The position numbers were made by a program, and so were the translations under genes. 64,000 bases of DNA from Brevibacterium sanguinis (GTDB lineage: Bacteria; Actinomycetota; Actinomycetes; Actinomycetales; Brevibacteriaceae): contig NZ_QNSB01000003.1 in NCBI RefSeq assembly GCF_003315415.1, positions 248,001 through 312,000 on the forward strand, given 5' to 3'. Position 1 is the first letter of the stretch; each line of letters begins with the position of its first letter. The notes under the pieces were generated by a model that worked only from the letters and a program-made list of their open reading frames with translations, ran no database searches and was not told where the DNA came from. Shown one piece after another: positions 9,125 through 18,061 of the stretch.

Positions 9125-10249
9125 TCAGACGGGGCTGAGCCCCAGGGACCGGCCGGCGAGACCGCGGGAGCGCTGACCGAGGGTCGCGGCGAGTGACCGG
9201 AACGCGACCGCGGCGGGGGAGTCAGGGTGGGTGAGGACGACGGGAGTGCCGGCGTCCGAGCCCTCACGGACCTGGGTGTCGAGGGGGATCTGGGCGAGCA
9301 GCTCGACCGGGGTGCCGGTCGTCCTGGCCAGGTTGCCGGCGACCGTGGCACCGCCTCCGGAGCCGAAGATCTCCATCTGGGTGCCGTCGGGCATCTCCAT
9401 CCAGGACATGTTCTCGATGACGCCGGCCACGCGCTGGCGGGTCTGGGTCGAGATCGATCCCGCCCGCTCGGCGACCTGGGCCGAGGCGTGCTGCGGAGTC
9501 GTGACGACGAGCAGCTCGGACCCGGGCAGCAGCTGGGCGACGGAGATCGCGATGTCCCCGGTGCCCGGGGGCAGGTCGAGGAGGAGGACGTCGAGGTCGC
9601 CCCAGAACACGTCGGTGAGGAACTGCTGGAGGGCTCGGTGGAGCATCGGCCCGCGCCACACCACGGCCTGGCTGCTCGGGACGAACATGCCGATGCTCAT
9701 GACCTTCACGTCATGGGCGACCTGCGGGATGATCATGTCGTCGACGCGGGTGGGATTGCCCGTGACCCCGAGCATGGACGGGATCGAGAAGCCGTAGATA
9801 TCGGCGTCGACGATGCCCACGCGCAGTCCGCGCCCGGCCATCGCGACGGCGAGGTTCGCGGTGATCGAGGACTTGCCCACTCCGCCCTTGCCCGAGGCGA
9901 TCGCGTAGACCTTGGTCAGGGAGTCGGGCTTGGAGAACGGCACCTCGCGGGAGGCTCCGGCGCCCTGGAGCTTCTCGCGCATCGCGGTGCGCTGCTCGGG
10001 GGTCATCGTGCCGAGCCTGACCTCGACCTCGTCGACTCCCTCGACGGCGGTCAGGGCCTCGGTGGTGTCCTTGGTGATCGTGTCCTTGAGCGGGCAGCCG
10101 GCGATCGTGAGCAGGACGGTGACGGTGACCTTCGACCCGTCGATCGTCACGTCCTCGACCATGTCGAGTTCGACGATGCTGCGGCGGATCTCGGGGTCGA
10201 TGACTCCCGTCAGCGCCTCCCGGATGGCCTCCATCGATGGTTGGGTCAT
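9125..10249 (-). CDS. mrp: Mrp/NBP35-family Fe-S cluster carrier ATPase
   Basis: 374 aa. N-terminal MIP18/DUF59 domain (about residues 1-90, VIDPEIRRSIVELDMVEDV and GCPLKDTI), then a deviant Walker A ASGKGGVGKSS (about 117-127), DADIYGFSIP, and LLDLPPGTGD (Walker B). Homologue of Rv1229c. The C-terminal CxxC that carries the cluster in Mrp/ApbC is absent: the segment after IENMSW reads MEMPDGTQMEIFGSGGG. Third gene of the operon MgtE_N/CBS-DUF1003-mrp, separated from the DUF1003 stop by 2 bp. Confidence 0.92.
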   Translation of the reverse strand: MTQPSMEAIREALTGVIDPEIRRSIVELDMVEDVTIDGSKVTVTVLLTIAGCPLKDTITKDTTEALTAVEGVDEVEVRLGTMTPEQRTAMREKLQGAGASREVPFSKPDSLTKVYAIASGKGGVGKSSITANLAVAMAGRGLRVGIVDADIYGFSIPSMLGVTGNPTRVDDMIIPQVAHDVKVMSIGMFVPSSQAVVWRGPMLHRALQQFLTDVFWGDLDVLLLDLPPGTGDIAISVAQLLPGSELLVVTTPQHASAQVAERAGSISTQTRQRVAGVIENMSWMEMPDGTQMEIFGSGGGATVAGNLARTTGTPVELLAQIPLDTQVREGSDAGTPVVLTHPDSPAAVAFRSLAATLGQRSRGLAGRSLGLSPV

Positions 10250-10251
10250 TG

Positions 10252-10800
10252 TCAGCCTCGCCCTTTCTCCCCGCGGTCGGTCCTCAAGCCTACCTGTTCG
10301 CCCGAACCGCCGTCATCCCGGGTGGGACGCTCCTCCTCGAGTTCGCGGAGCAGGTCCTTGAGCTCGGAGCGGATGAAGTCGCGGGTCGCGACCTCGCGCA
10401 TCGCGATGCGCAGGGCGGCGACCTCGCGGGCGAGGTACTCGGTGTCGGCGAGGTTGCGCTCGGCGCGCCTGCGGTCGTGCTCGAACTCCACCCGGTCGCG
10501 GTCGGCGCTGCGGTTCTCGGCGAGCAGGATGAGGGGTGCGGCGTAGGACGCCTGCAGCGACAGGATGAGGGTGAGCAGGGTGAAGTTCAGCGACTTCGGG
10601 TCGAACTGCAGCTCTTCGGGCAGCATCGTGTTCCACGCCAGCCAGGCGGCGCAGAAGACGGTCATCCCGACGAGGAACGCCGGAGTTCCCATGAACCGGG
10701 CGAAGGCCTCGGCACCGCGCCCGAAGGTCTCCGGCGACATGCTCAGCCGGGGGAGCCTGCGCTTGGACGAGCGCGGGACATCGAAATCGTCAGCAGCCAT
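10252..10800 (-). CDS. DUF1003 membrane protein
   Basis: 182 aa. Two membrane helices (about residues 38-58, FMGTPAFLVGMTVFCAAWLAWN, and 70-92, LNFTLLTLILSLQASYAAPLILL) followed by NRSADRDRVEFEHD, the DUF1003 signature, and a long charged cytoplasmic helix. Function unknown. The ATG at 10800 has AGGGGG 5 nt upstream; a GTG directly before it (10803) would overlap the stop of the previous gene. Co-transcribed with the MgtE_N/CBS gene upstream and mrp downstream, an arrangement shared with mycobacteria. Confidence 0.85.
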   Translation of the reverse strand: MAADDFDVPRSSKRRLPRLSMSPETFGRGAEAFARFMGTPAFLVGMTVFCAAWLAWNTMLPEELQFDPKSLNFTLLTLILSLQASYAAPLILLAENRSADRDRVEFEHDRRRAERNLADTEYLAREVAALRIAMREVATRDFIRSELKDLLRELEEERPTRDDGGSGEQVGLRTDRGEKGRG

Positions 10801-10802
10801 CA

Positions 10803-12077
10803 CTACCCCCTTCTGTGGTCGTCACGACCGGTGGTGCGCCAGTCCTCGGGCAGCAGCTCGTCGAGGACGTCGTCGACGGTGACCACACCGATGAGATGGT
10901 CGTTGTCGTCGGTGATGGGCACCGACACCAGATTGTACGCCGCGAGCAGCTTCGTCACCTCGGACAGCGGGGTCTCGGGCGGCAGCGGCTCGACCTCGGT
11001 GTCGAGCATGATCCCGACCGCCTCGTGAGGCGGATGGCGCAGCATCTCCTGGATGTGGACGAGGCCGAGGTACTTGCCCGTCGGCGTCTCGATCGGCTGC
11101 CGGCACACGAAGATCGCCGCGGCCAGCGCCGGGGGCAGATCCTCCCGGCGGACGTGGGCGAGCGCCTCGGCGACGGTCGTCTCCGGGGTGAGGATGACCG
11201 GCTCCGTCGTCATCAGTCCGCCCGCGGTGTCCTCGTCGTAGGAGAGCAGGGTGCGCACGTCCTCGGCGTCCTCGGGCTCCATGAGGGCGAGGAAGCGCTC
11301 GGCGGCCTCCTCGCTGAGCTCGCCGAGGAGGTCGGCGGCGTCGTCGGGCTCCATCTCCTCGAGCACGGTGACCGCGCGCTCGGTGTCGAGGGCGGAGAGC
11401 AGCTCGACCTGGGTCTCGTCGGGCAGCTCCTCGATGACGTCGGCGAGGCGCTCGTCGTCGAGCGCGCGGGCGACCTGGAGCCGGCGCTGCGGGCTCATCT
11501 CGAAGAGGACGTCGGCGAGGTCGGCGGGCTTCGTGTCCTGGTAGGCGGCGATGAGCTGGGTCGCCTCCTGGTCGACGGCGGCGTCGGCGGGATGGTCGGC
11601 ATCCGACCAGGAGATCTGCAGGGTCTCCCCGCGCCTGCGGAAGGCGGCGAACGTCGTGCGCTCGGGGACCTTGCGGACGAAGAGGCGGGTGACCTCCCAG
11701 TCCCGGCTCACCTGCTGCTCGAGGCCGACGTCCTCGATCTGGACGGACGACCCGTCCTCGCGCAGGCGCAGGCGACGGTCGAGGAGGTCGTTGACGACGA
11801 GCGTCTCCGAGCGGCGCTGCTCGAAGCGGCGCATGTTGACCAGGCCGGTCGTGATCACCTGACCGGAGTCGATCGAGGTGACCCTGCCCATGGGGACGAA
11901 GACCCGACGTCGACCGGGCACCTCGACGACGAGGCCGATGACCCGGGGGAACTGCCGCATCGTCGTGCGGTAGACGATGACGACGTCGCGGACGCGGCCG
12001 ACCTGATCCCCGAGCGGGTCGAAGACGGGGGCGGAGATGAGCCGGGCGACGAAGACGCGTTTCGCTGAGCCACTCAT
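10803..12077 (-). CDS. PRC-barrel / MgtE N-domain / CBS protein without membrane domain (Rv1232c-like)
   Basis: 424 aa. Order: a PRC-barrel-like beta domain (about residues 5-85), a linker, an MgtE_N superhelical domain (about 150-285, with ADVLFEMSPQRRLQVARAL, LLGELSEEAAERFLALMEPEDAEDV), then a CBS pair (about 285-415) beginning TAGGLMTTEPV. This is the cytosolic Mg2+-sensing half of an MgtE channel with no transmembrane part. No permease lies next to it, so it may sense Mg2+ or nucleotides for something else; DUF1003 follows. TAGGCT (12084-12089, minus) lies 6 nt before the ATG, so it is probably leaderless. Confidence 0.82.
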   Translation of the reverse strand: MSGSAKRVFVARLISAPVFDPLGDQVGRVRDVVIVYRTTMRQFPRVIGLVVEVPGRRRVFVPMGRVTSIDSGQVITTGLVNMRRFEQRRSETLVVNDLLDRRLRLREDGSSVQIEDVGLEQQVSRDWEVTRLFVRKVPERTTFAAFRRRGETLQISWSDADHPADAAVDQEATQLIAAYQDTKPADLADVLFEMSPQRRLQVARALDDERLADVIEELPDETQVELLSALDTERAVTVLEEMEPDDAADLLGELSEEAAERFLALMEPEDAEDVRTLLSYDEDTAGGLMTTEPVILTPETTVAEALAHVRREDLPPALAAAIFVCRQPIETPTGKYLGLVHIQEMLRHPPHEAVGIMLDTEVEPLPPETPLSEVTKLLAAYNLVSVPITDDNDHLIGVVTVDDVLDELLPEDWRTTGRDDHRRG

Positions 12078-12155
12078 GCCTCTAGCCTACGTCGCGGCAG
12101 GTCATGGCGGAATTCGCGTCCACGACGGGGCCTGCGGAGACGGCGGGCGGACCGG

Positions 12156-13235
12156 TCAGTCGAGCGCGGCGAAGGCGGCGACGAAGTCGGGGGCGAGGTC
12201 GGCCAGGCACGGCGGCCCCGCCCAGGGCAGGGGAGCCGCCGAGACGTGGGCGTCGATGATCGCCAGACTCAGGGCGTCGGCGGCAGCGGCGGAGATCGCG
12301 ACGAGCTCGCCCGTCGCGGCACCGCCTGCGGACAGGGGCCGGGCCCCCGTGGCCAGGGCGAAGACGGTGTCCCCGTCGAAGAGGGTGTGCGAGGGGCGCA
12401 CGGCCCGGGCGATGCCGGCATGTGCGGAGGCGGCCATCCGGGTCACCTGGGCTGGGTCGAGCGCCGCTTCCGTGGCGACGATCGCAATCGTCGTGTTCCG
12501 CGCCGAGGCGGCTCCCGGCTCTCCGGCGGCGCCGGGAGGTGCGGTCAGTCGTTCCGGGTCCGGGAGCGCGTCGGGGGCGGGCAGGTCGAGGCCGAAGGAC
12601 CTCAGCAGACCGTGGGCCCACAGCGTCCCGTCGGGGGTGCCGATGCTGCCGAGGGGATTCGCGGCGACGAGGGCGGCGACCGTGCAGCCGCCGGGCAGCC
12701 GCAGGGCGAAGGAGCCCAGGGAGCTGCGCAGCGACTGCAGGCCCGAACGGGCGCCGAGGCCTGCTCCGATGCTGCCCCGGACCGGCGCTGCGGCGTCGGT
12801 CGCGAGGGCGGCGCGCGCGGCCGCGGCGCCGTCGGCCGTCGTCGGCGGTCGCGGAGTCCCGTCGCCGCGGCCGAGGTCGTAGATCGCGGCGGCGGGGACG
12901 AGTGGGATCACCGTGCCGGGCAGGCCGGGGGCCGGGAAGCCGCGCCCCGCCTCGGCGAGGACTTCCGAGACCCCGGCCACGGAGCGCAGTCCGAGTGCGC
13001 TGCCGCCGGTGAGGACGATCGCATCCGCCCCATAGGAGTGCGTGCCGGGAGCGATGACATCGGTCTCATGGGTGGCGGGGCCGCCGCCGCGGACGTCGAC
13101 CCCGACGGTCGATCCGGACGCCGGCAGCAGGGCGGTGACTCCGGACAGGGAGTCGGGGTCGGGACGCCCGGCGTGGCCGAGGCCGAGGCCCGCGACCTCG
13201 AGGATCCCGCGCCCGCGGACCGGCACCGGGTTCAT
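12156..13235 (-). CDS. P1/DmpA-NylC family self-processing hydrolase
   Basis: 359 aa N-terminal-nucleophile hydrolase (peptidase family S58/P1; Rv1333 and NylC nylon-oligomer hydrolase are relatives). The predicted autocleavage site is N247-T248 within SARNTTIAIVATEAAL; in NylC the matching Asn-Thr bond is cut and the new N-terminal Thr is the catalytic residue. Earlier motifs: VGVDVRGGGPATHETD and VLTGGSALGL. Substrate may be a small peptide or amide. The ATG at 13235 overlaps the pepP stop by 4 nt, so the two peptidase genes are translationally coupled. Confidence 0.82.
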   Translation of the reverse strand: MNPVPVRGRGILEVAGLGLGHAGRPDPDSLSGVTALLPASGSTVGVDVRGGGPATHETDVIAPGTHSYGADAIVLTGGSALGLRSVAGVSEVLAEAGRGFPAPGLPGTVIPLVPAAAIYDLGRGDGTPRPPTTADGAAAARAALATDAAAPVRGSIGAGLGARSGLQSLRSSLGSFALRLPGGCTVAALVAANPLGSIGTPDGTLWAHGLLRSFGLDLPAPDALPDPERLTAPPGAAGEPGAASARNTTIAIVATEAALDPAQVTRMAASAHAGIARAVRPSHTLFDGDTVFALATGARPLSAGGAATGELVAISAAAADALSLAIIDAHVSAAPLPWAGPPCLADLAPDFVAAFAALD

Positions 13236-14824
13236 CGTCCCTGCACCCAGGCCTCCACCTCGGCGCGGGTGCGCGGGAAGCCGGCGGAGAGGTTCTCCAC
13301 GCCGTCTTCGGTGACGAGGACGTCGTCCTCGATGCGCACGCCGATGCCGCGGTACTCCTCCGGCACGAGCAGATCGTCGGCCTTGAAGTACAGTCCCGGT
13401 TCGATCGTGAAGACCATGCCCGGCTCGAGGTGCGCGTCGAGGTACATCTCGGCGCGGGCCTGGGCGCAGTCGTGGACGTCGAGGCCGAGGTGGTGGCTGG
13501 TGCCGTGGACCATCCACCGGCGATGCTGCTGGCCCTCGGGCGACAGCGCCTCGGCCGCGGGCACGGGCAGGAGCCCGAACTCATCGAGGCGGGTCGCGAT
13601 GACCTCCATCGCCGCTTCGTGGACCTCCCGGAACCGCACCGGACGGTCGACGTGCTCGGCGGCGACGGCGAAGGCGGCATCGGCGGCCTCGAGCACGGTG
13701 TCGTAGATCTTCGCCTGGACGTCGGTGAAGGTCCCCGACACCGGCAGGGTGCGGGTGATGTCGGCCGTGTAGAGGGAGTCCGCCTCGGCGCCGGCATCGA
13801 CGAGGACGAGATCGCCTTCGCGCACCTGCCCGTCGTTGCGGATCCAGTGCAGGGTGCAGGCGTGGTCGCCGGCCGCGGCGATCGTGTCGTAGCCGACTCC
13901 GTTGCCGTCGGTGCGGGCCGCGGTCTCGAAGGCGGTCTCGATGACCCGCTCGCCGCGCCGGTGGGCGACGGCGTCGGGCAGCGACCGCACAACGTTGTCG
14001 AAGCCGGCGCGGGTGATCGCGACGGCCTCGCGCAGGGCGGAGATCTCGTGGTCGTCCTTGATCAGGCGCAGCTCGGAGAGCGTCTGCGCGAGCTCGGCGT
14101 CCCCGGCGAGCGAGATCTCCATGTCGGCCTGCACCTGCGAGCGGGCGAGATCGATGACGGAGTCGACGCGGGCATCGGCCTGGCGGACGAGGCGCACGGA
14201 GATCGCCCCGAGGTCCTTGGTGATGACGTCGTCGACGGTCGAGGAGTCGGCGGTCGCGATGCCCGTCATCGTCCGCATCGCCTCGAGATCGGCGCGGGGG
14301 CCGACCCAGTACTCGCCGTAGCGGGAGTCGGAGAAGAACTCCTCGGTGTCGGCCCCGGCGCGCGGCCGGAAGTAGAGGGTGACGGTGTGGGTGTCGTCCT
14401 CGGGCTCGAAGACGAGGACGGCGTCGGGCTCCGAATCCGTCTCGAGGCCGGTGAGGTGGATGAAGGCCGAATGCGCCCGGAACCGGTAGTCGGTGTCGTT
14501 CGAGCGCACCTTGAGGGAGCCGGCGGGGATGACGAGGCGCTCGCCGGGGAACGCCCGGGACACCGCCTCGCGGCGGGCGGGGGTGAAGCCGGCCGCGTCC
14601 AGCGCCGTGGCGTCGAGCGGGGTCCGGTCCCACCCGGAGGCGACGAAGTCGCGGAACGCCTCGGAGGAGGGCCGGTGGGAGCGGTTGTTGACGCGATCGG
14701 CCAGCGGCTGCGCGGCCCCCGAGGCCTCGGGGGCCTGGGCGGTCTCCGGGGTCAGGGGCGTGGCAGGGGTCTCGGGCGTCTGGGCGGACGTGGGTGCGGA
14801 AGCGGTTCCCTGGGGATCAGTCAT
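13232..14824 (-). CDS. pepP: Xaa-Pro aminopeptidase (M24B, aminopeptidase P)
   Basis: 530 aa. A Thr/Pro/Ala-rich N-terminal tail is followed by an aminopeptidase P N-domain (about residues 80-215, with IHLTGLETDSEPDAVLVFEP) and the pita-bread catalytic domain. The metal ligands are visible: VDAGAEADSLYTADITRT (two Asp), HGTSHHLGLDVHD (His), FTIEPGLYF (Glu) and VRIEDDVLVT (Glu). Releases N-terminal residues preceding proline in the cytoplasm. TAGAAT lies 6 nt before the ATG and no Shine-Dalgarno is seen. First gene of a two-gene operon with the P1-family hydrolase. Confidence 0.93.
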   Translation of the reverse strand: MTDPQGTASAPTSAQTPETPATPLTPETAQAPEASGAAQPLADRVNNRSHRPSSEAFRDFVASGWDRTPLDATALDAAGFTPARREAVSRAFPGERLVIPAGSLKVRSNDTDYRFRAHSAFIHLTGLETDSEPDAVLVFEPEDDTHTVTLYFRPRAGADTEEFFSDSRYGEYWVGPRADLEAMRTMTGIATADSSTVDDVITKDLGAISVRLVRQADARVDSVIDLARSQVQADMEISLAGDAELAQTLSELRLIKDDHEISALREAVAITRAGFDNVVRSLPDAVAHRRGERVIETAFETAARTDGNGVGYDTIAAAGDHACTLHWIRNDGQVREGDLVLVDAGAEADSLYTADITRTLPVSGTFTDVQAKIYDTVLEAADAAFAVAAEHVDRPVRFREVHEAAMEVIATRLDEFGLLPVPAAEALSPEGQQHRRWMVHGTSHHLGLDVHDCAQARAEMYLDAHLEPGMVFTIEPGLYFKADDLLVPEEYRGIGVRIEDDVLVTEDGVENLSAGFPRTRAEVEAWVQGR

Positions 14825-14830
14825 GGCCCC

Positions 14831-14893
14831 ATTCTAGGCACCGCCGACGACCTCGGCGCCACCGTGAGCGCGGACGTGATCAGCGGATAGACT
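14831..14893. promoter_or_regulatory. Divergent -10 elements for pepP and the PHP gene
   Basis: TAGAAT reads on the minus strand (14831-14836), 6 nt from the pepP ATG. TAGACT reads on the plus strand (14888-14893), 6 nt from the PHP-gene ATG. Both spacings fit leaderless transcripts. Confidence 0.6.
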
Positions 14894-14899
14894 GGGCAC

Positions 14900-15757
14900 A
14901 TGGTCATCGATCTCCATGCGCACACGGCGTTCTCCGATGGTACACAGAGCCCATCCGAACTCATCTCCGAAGCATCGATGGAGGGGATCGACGTGCTGGG
15001 CATCACCGATCATGACACGACAGCCGGGTGGGCCCCGGCGGAGGAGGCGGCCCGCGTCTACGGGCTCGGCCTCGTGCGCGGGATGGAGATCTCATGCCGG
15101 CACGAGGGGATCAGCGTCCACATCCTCTCCTATCTCCACGACCCCTATGACACGGGTCTCGCCGAGGTCGTCGAGGAGACCCGCCGGTCCCGCCTCGACC
15201 GCACGCACCTCATCATCGAGCGACTGGCCGAGGACTATCCCATCGACATGGACGCCGTCCTCTCGGTCTCCGGAGAGGATGCGACGATCGGACGCCCGCA
15301 CATCGCCGACGCCCTCGTCGCGGCGGGCATCGTCGAGACGCGATCCGATGCGTTCGCCTCGATCCTCTCCAGCCGCGGCAAGTACCACGTGACGCTGCCG
15401 ACGATCGATCCGCTCACCGCGATCCGGCTCATCCGCGAGGCCGGCGGAGTCTCGGTCTTCGCCCACCCGCGGGCGGCGATGCGCGGACTCGTCGTCCCCG
15501 ATCAGGCAATGCGGGACTTCATCGACGCGGGCCTCGACGGTCTCGAGGTCGATCACCGCGACAATCCTCCCGCCGAACGGGAGTCGATGCGCCGGCTGGC
15601 CCAGGAGCACGACCTCATCGTCACCGGGTCGAGCGACTACCACGGGACGGGCAAGCCGAACCGCCTCGGCGAGCATTCGACCTCGCAGCGGATGCTCGAC
15701 CGGCTCCTCGAGCGCGCGGCCTCCCGACCCGGAGGCGTCGACTTCATCCAGGGCTGA
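14900..15757 (+). CDS. PHP-domain phosphoesterase (3',5'-nucleotide phosphatase/RNase AM-like)
   Basis: 285 aa, YciV/TrpH type. Metal-binding motifs of the PHP fold: DLHAHTAFSDG (residues 4-14), GITDHDT (34-40), RGMEIS (about 60), a conserved HILSY (about 74), VFAHPRAA (about 189) and GSSDYHGTGKPN (about 243). E. coli YciV removes 5' nucleotides from RNA and 5'-phosphoadenosine 3'-phosphate-like substrates; the actinobacterial relatives hydrolyse 3',5'-nucleotides. The exact substrate here is inferred. Convergent with the helicase gene; only 11 bp lie between the stops. Confidence 0.85.
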   Translation: MVIDLHAHTAFSDGTQSPSELISEASMEGIDVLGITDHDTTAGWAPAEEAARVYGLGLVRGMEISCRHEGISVHILSYLHDPYDTGLAEVVEETRRSRLDRTHLIIERLAEDYPIDMDAVLSVSGEDATIGRPHIADALVAAGIVETRSDAFASILSSRGKYHVTLPTIDPLTAIRLIREAGGVSVFAHPRAAMRGLVVPDQAMRDFIDAGLDGLEVDHRDNPPAERESMRRLAQEHDLIVTGSSDYHGTGKPNRLGEHSTSQRMLDRLLERAASRPGGVDFIQG

Positions 15758-15768
15758 GCCCGGTCGGC

Positions 15769-17277
15769 TCACTTCGACGGCGAAGCGGACTCCCCGGACT
15801 TCGGTGCCGACTCCCCGGCGGGGGACTTGTCGGTGTGGGCCCGGGAGGCGCGGCCGACGGGCTTCCCGCCGCGGGTGCGCCGACGTTCGCGGGTCCTGCG
15901 GGTCCGCTTCTGGGCGGCGTCCTCGCCCGATTCGTCCGCCGCGGACTGGCCGCCGCGATCGCGGGAACCGCGGCCGCGCTCCTGGGACGCGCCGCCTCGA
16001 CGGCGTTCGCGCTTCCTCTCACCCGAGGCGTCCTCACCGGAGGGCTCGGACTGCTGCCGGGGCAGGCGACCCTTCGTGCCCTTCGGGATCCCGAGGTCGG
16101 AGAAGAAGTGGGGCGAGGTCGAATAGGTCTCGGCGGGGTCGTCGTGGTCGAGGCCCAGCGCCTTGTTGATGAGCCGCCAGCGGTGCAGGTCGTCCCAGTC
16201 GACGAGGGTGACGGCGACACCGGACTTGCCGGCCCGGCCCGTGCGGCCGATCCGGTGGACGTAGGTCTTCTCGTCGTCGGGGCACTGGAAGTTGACGACG
16301 TGGGTGACGTCGTCGATGTCGATCCCGCGGGCGGCGACATCGGTGGCGACGAGGACGTCGATGTGTCCGTCGTGGAACGACTTCAGCGCCCGCTCGCGCT
16401 GGACCTGACCGAGGTCACCGTGCAGGGCGCGGACGGCGAAGCCGCGGTCGGTGAGCTCGGCGGCGAGCTTGTCGGCGGTGCGCTTCGTCCGGGTGAAGAT
16501 GATCGTGCGGCCCCGGCCCTCGGCCTGGAGCAGACGGGCGACGAGTTCGTCCTTGTCCATCGAATGGGCGCGGTAGACGAACTGGGTCGTGTTCTTCCCG
16601 GTCTGGGACAGGTCGTCGTGGTCGTGGGCGCGGATGTGGGTGGGACGGTTCATGTAGCGACGGGCCAGAGTGATGACGGCGCCGGGCATCGTGGCGGAGA
16701 AGAGCATCGTCTGCCGCTGTGCCGGCACAGCGTTGATGATCCTCTCGACGTCGGGGAGGAACCCGAGGTCGAGCATCTCGTCGGCTTCGTCGAGGACGAC
16801 GGTGTTGACCTTGTGGAGCTTGAGCACCTTGCGGCCGTAGAGGTCGAGGAGCCGGCCCGGGGTGCCGACGACGACGTCGACGCCGGTCTTGAGCGCCTGG
16901 ATCTGCGGTTCGAAGTCCTTGCCGCCGTAGATCGTGATGATGTCGATGGTGCGCTGGGTCGAGGCGGTGACGAGGTCGGCGGCGACCTGCTTGGCCAGTT
17001 CGCGGGTGGGGACGACGACGAGGGCCTGGGGGAGGCGGACCTCGGAGTCGGATTCCGCCTCGTCGCGGCCGACGACCCGCTGGAGCAGCGGGATCCCGAA
17101 TCCCAGCGTCTTTCCGGTGCCGGTCTTGGCCTGGCCGATGATGTCGGCACCGGACAGGGCCACGGGAAGGGTCAGCGACTGGATGGGGAAGGGGTGGGTG
17201 ATGCCCGCGGCGGCCAATGCGGCCACGATCGGTCCGGAGACCCCGAGCTCTGCGAAGTCCGCTTCTGTCTGCGCCAT
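15769..17277 (-). CDS. DEAD-box RNA helicase (RhlE/Rv3211-like)
   Basis: 502 aa. Q-motif FAELGVSGPIVAALAAAGITHPFPIQ, motif I AKTGTGKT (about residue 50), PTRELAKQ, TPGR, DEAD (about 162), SATMP, the HRIGRTGRAGKSG motif VI and DVAARGIDI. The C-terminal 110 residues are a basic Arg/Gly/Glu-rich tail, probably RNA-binding and disordered. Likely remodels structured RNA or ribosome precursors. The start is the ATG at 17277 with AAGGAG 8 nt upstream; the frame continues upstream without such a site. Divergent from the ferritin-like gene. Confidence 0.93.
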   Translation of the reverse strand: MAQTEADFAELGVSGPIVAALAAAGITHPFPIQSLTLPVALSGADIIGQAKTGTGKTLGFGIPLLQRVVGRDEAESDSEVRLPQALVVVPTRELAKQVAADLVTASTQRTIDIITIYGGKDFEPQIQALKTGVDVVVGTPGRLLDLYGRKVLKLHKVNTVVLDEADEMLDLGFLPDVERIINAVPAQRQTMLFSATMPGAVITLARRYMNRPTHIRAHDHDDLSQTGKNTTQFVYRAHSMDKDELVARLLQAEGRGRTIIFTRTKRTADKLAAELTDRGFAVRALHGDLGQVQRERALKSFHDGHIDVLVATDVAARGIDIDDVTHVVNFQCPDDEKTYVHRIGRTGRAGKSGVAVTLVDWDDLHRWRLINKALGLDHDDPAETYSTSPHFFSDLGIPKGTKGRLPRQQSEPSGEDASGERKRERRRGGASQERGRGSRDRGGQSAADESGEDAAQKRTRRTRERRRTRGGKPVGRASRAHTDKSPAGESAPKSGESASPSK

Positions 17278-17326
17278 GTGTGTTTCTCCTTTTAGCGCAT
17301 TCGCGCTCGTCATGGTCGTGAACCGG

Positions 17327-17332
17327 TACTCT
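17327..17332 (+). promoter_or_regulatory. -10 element for the ferritin-like gene
   Basis: TACTCT ends 6 nt before the ATG at 17339; no ribosome-binding site is present between them. Consistent with a leaderless message. Confidence 0.5.
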
Positions 17333-17338
17333 TGGCTT

Positions 17339-17986
17339 ATGCCCGATTCTGCTCCGTTGGCCGATAAAGACTCTGCAACCACCACCGCTGCGACGCTCGC
17401 GCTTCTGGCGTTCGGTGAGCTCACCGATTTCGAGCAGATGGCGACCAACGCCACCTCCGCTGCCCGCTGGGACGACAAGATCGTCCTCGCGCGGCTGGCC
17501 TCGCAGTCCTTCGCGAACTTCGAAGAGCTCTCGCGGCACATCGGGGATCTCGGCCGGGATGTGGTCGAACTGTGTCGGCACTTCGAACCGACGTTCACCG
17601 TGCTGGCCGAGAGGACACGTCCTCGTGACTGGCACGAGAGCCTCATGAAGGGCTTCGTCTTCGACGGAATCATGAATGACTTCTACCGCACGGCCGTGGA
17701 CGAACTCGAGGAGCCCGGTTACAGCCTGGCAATTACAATTCTCGATGATACACGGGCGATGGAATTTGTCCGCAATCGTCTGACCGAGGACGTGGCCGAG
17801 GACACCCAGCTGGCGTCGCGTCTGGCCCTGTGGGGACGCAAGCTCGTCGCCGAGACCCTGGGTCGGGCCCGCCACATCCTCACCGATCCCGTGCTCGGCG
17901 TCGACGAGGCGGTCGTCGTCGACGCGATCCCGGCGGTCACGGCGAACCACTCGAAGCGGATGTCGGCCCTGGGCCTCGTGGCCTGA
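17339..17986 (+). CDS. Ferritin-like fold protein (Rv3210c-like, MiaE-like hydroxylase fold)
   Basis: 215 aa, all helical. GELTDFEQMATNATSAARWDDKIVLARLASQSFANFEEL and DGIMNDFYRTAVDEL carry the acidic/aromatic pattern of ferritin-like proteins of the tRNA-MiaE-like group, and the gene is located between rhlE-like helicase and DUF3107 as in M. tuberculosis. Whether it holds a di-iron centre is unclear: only some of the expected Glu/His ligands can be matched by eye. The function is unknown; tRNA hydroxylation is a family-level suggestion only. A bidirectional hairpin follows. Confidence 0.7.
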   Translation: MPDSAPLADKDSATTTAATLALLAFGELTDFEQMATNATSAARWDDKIVLARLASQSFANFEELSRHIGDLGRDVVELCRHFEPTFTVLAERTRPRDWHESLMKGFVFDGIMNDFYRTAVDELEEPGYSLAITILDDTRAMEFVRNRLTEDVAEDTQLASRLALWGRKLVAETLGRARHILTDPVLGVDEAVVVDAIPAVTANHSKRMSALGLVA

Positions 17987-18021
17987 TCCCACTCGGGCGC
18001 CGCCCTCGGGGAGCGACGGCT

Positions 18022-18054
18022 CCGGCCCGCCCCGGCGGTGTGGGGGCGGGCCGG
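18022..18054. terminator. Bidirectional hairpin between ferritin-like and DUF3107 genes
   Basis: A 12-bp perfect stem (18022-18033 with 18043-18054), GC-only, 9-nt loop. It lies between two convergent genes. No T-run follows on either side. Confidence 0.6.
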
Positions 18055-18061
18055 GGCCGGC

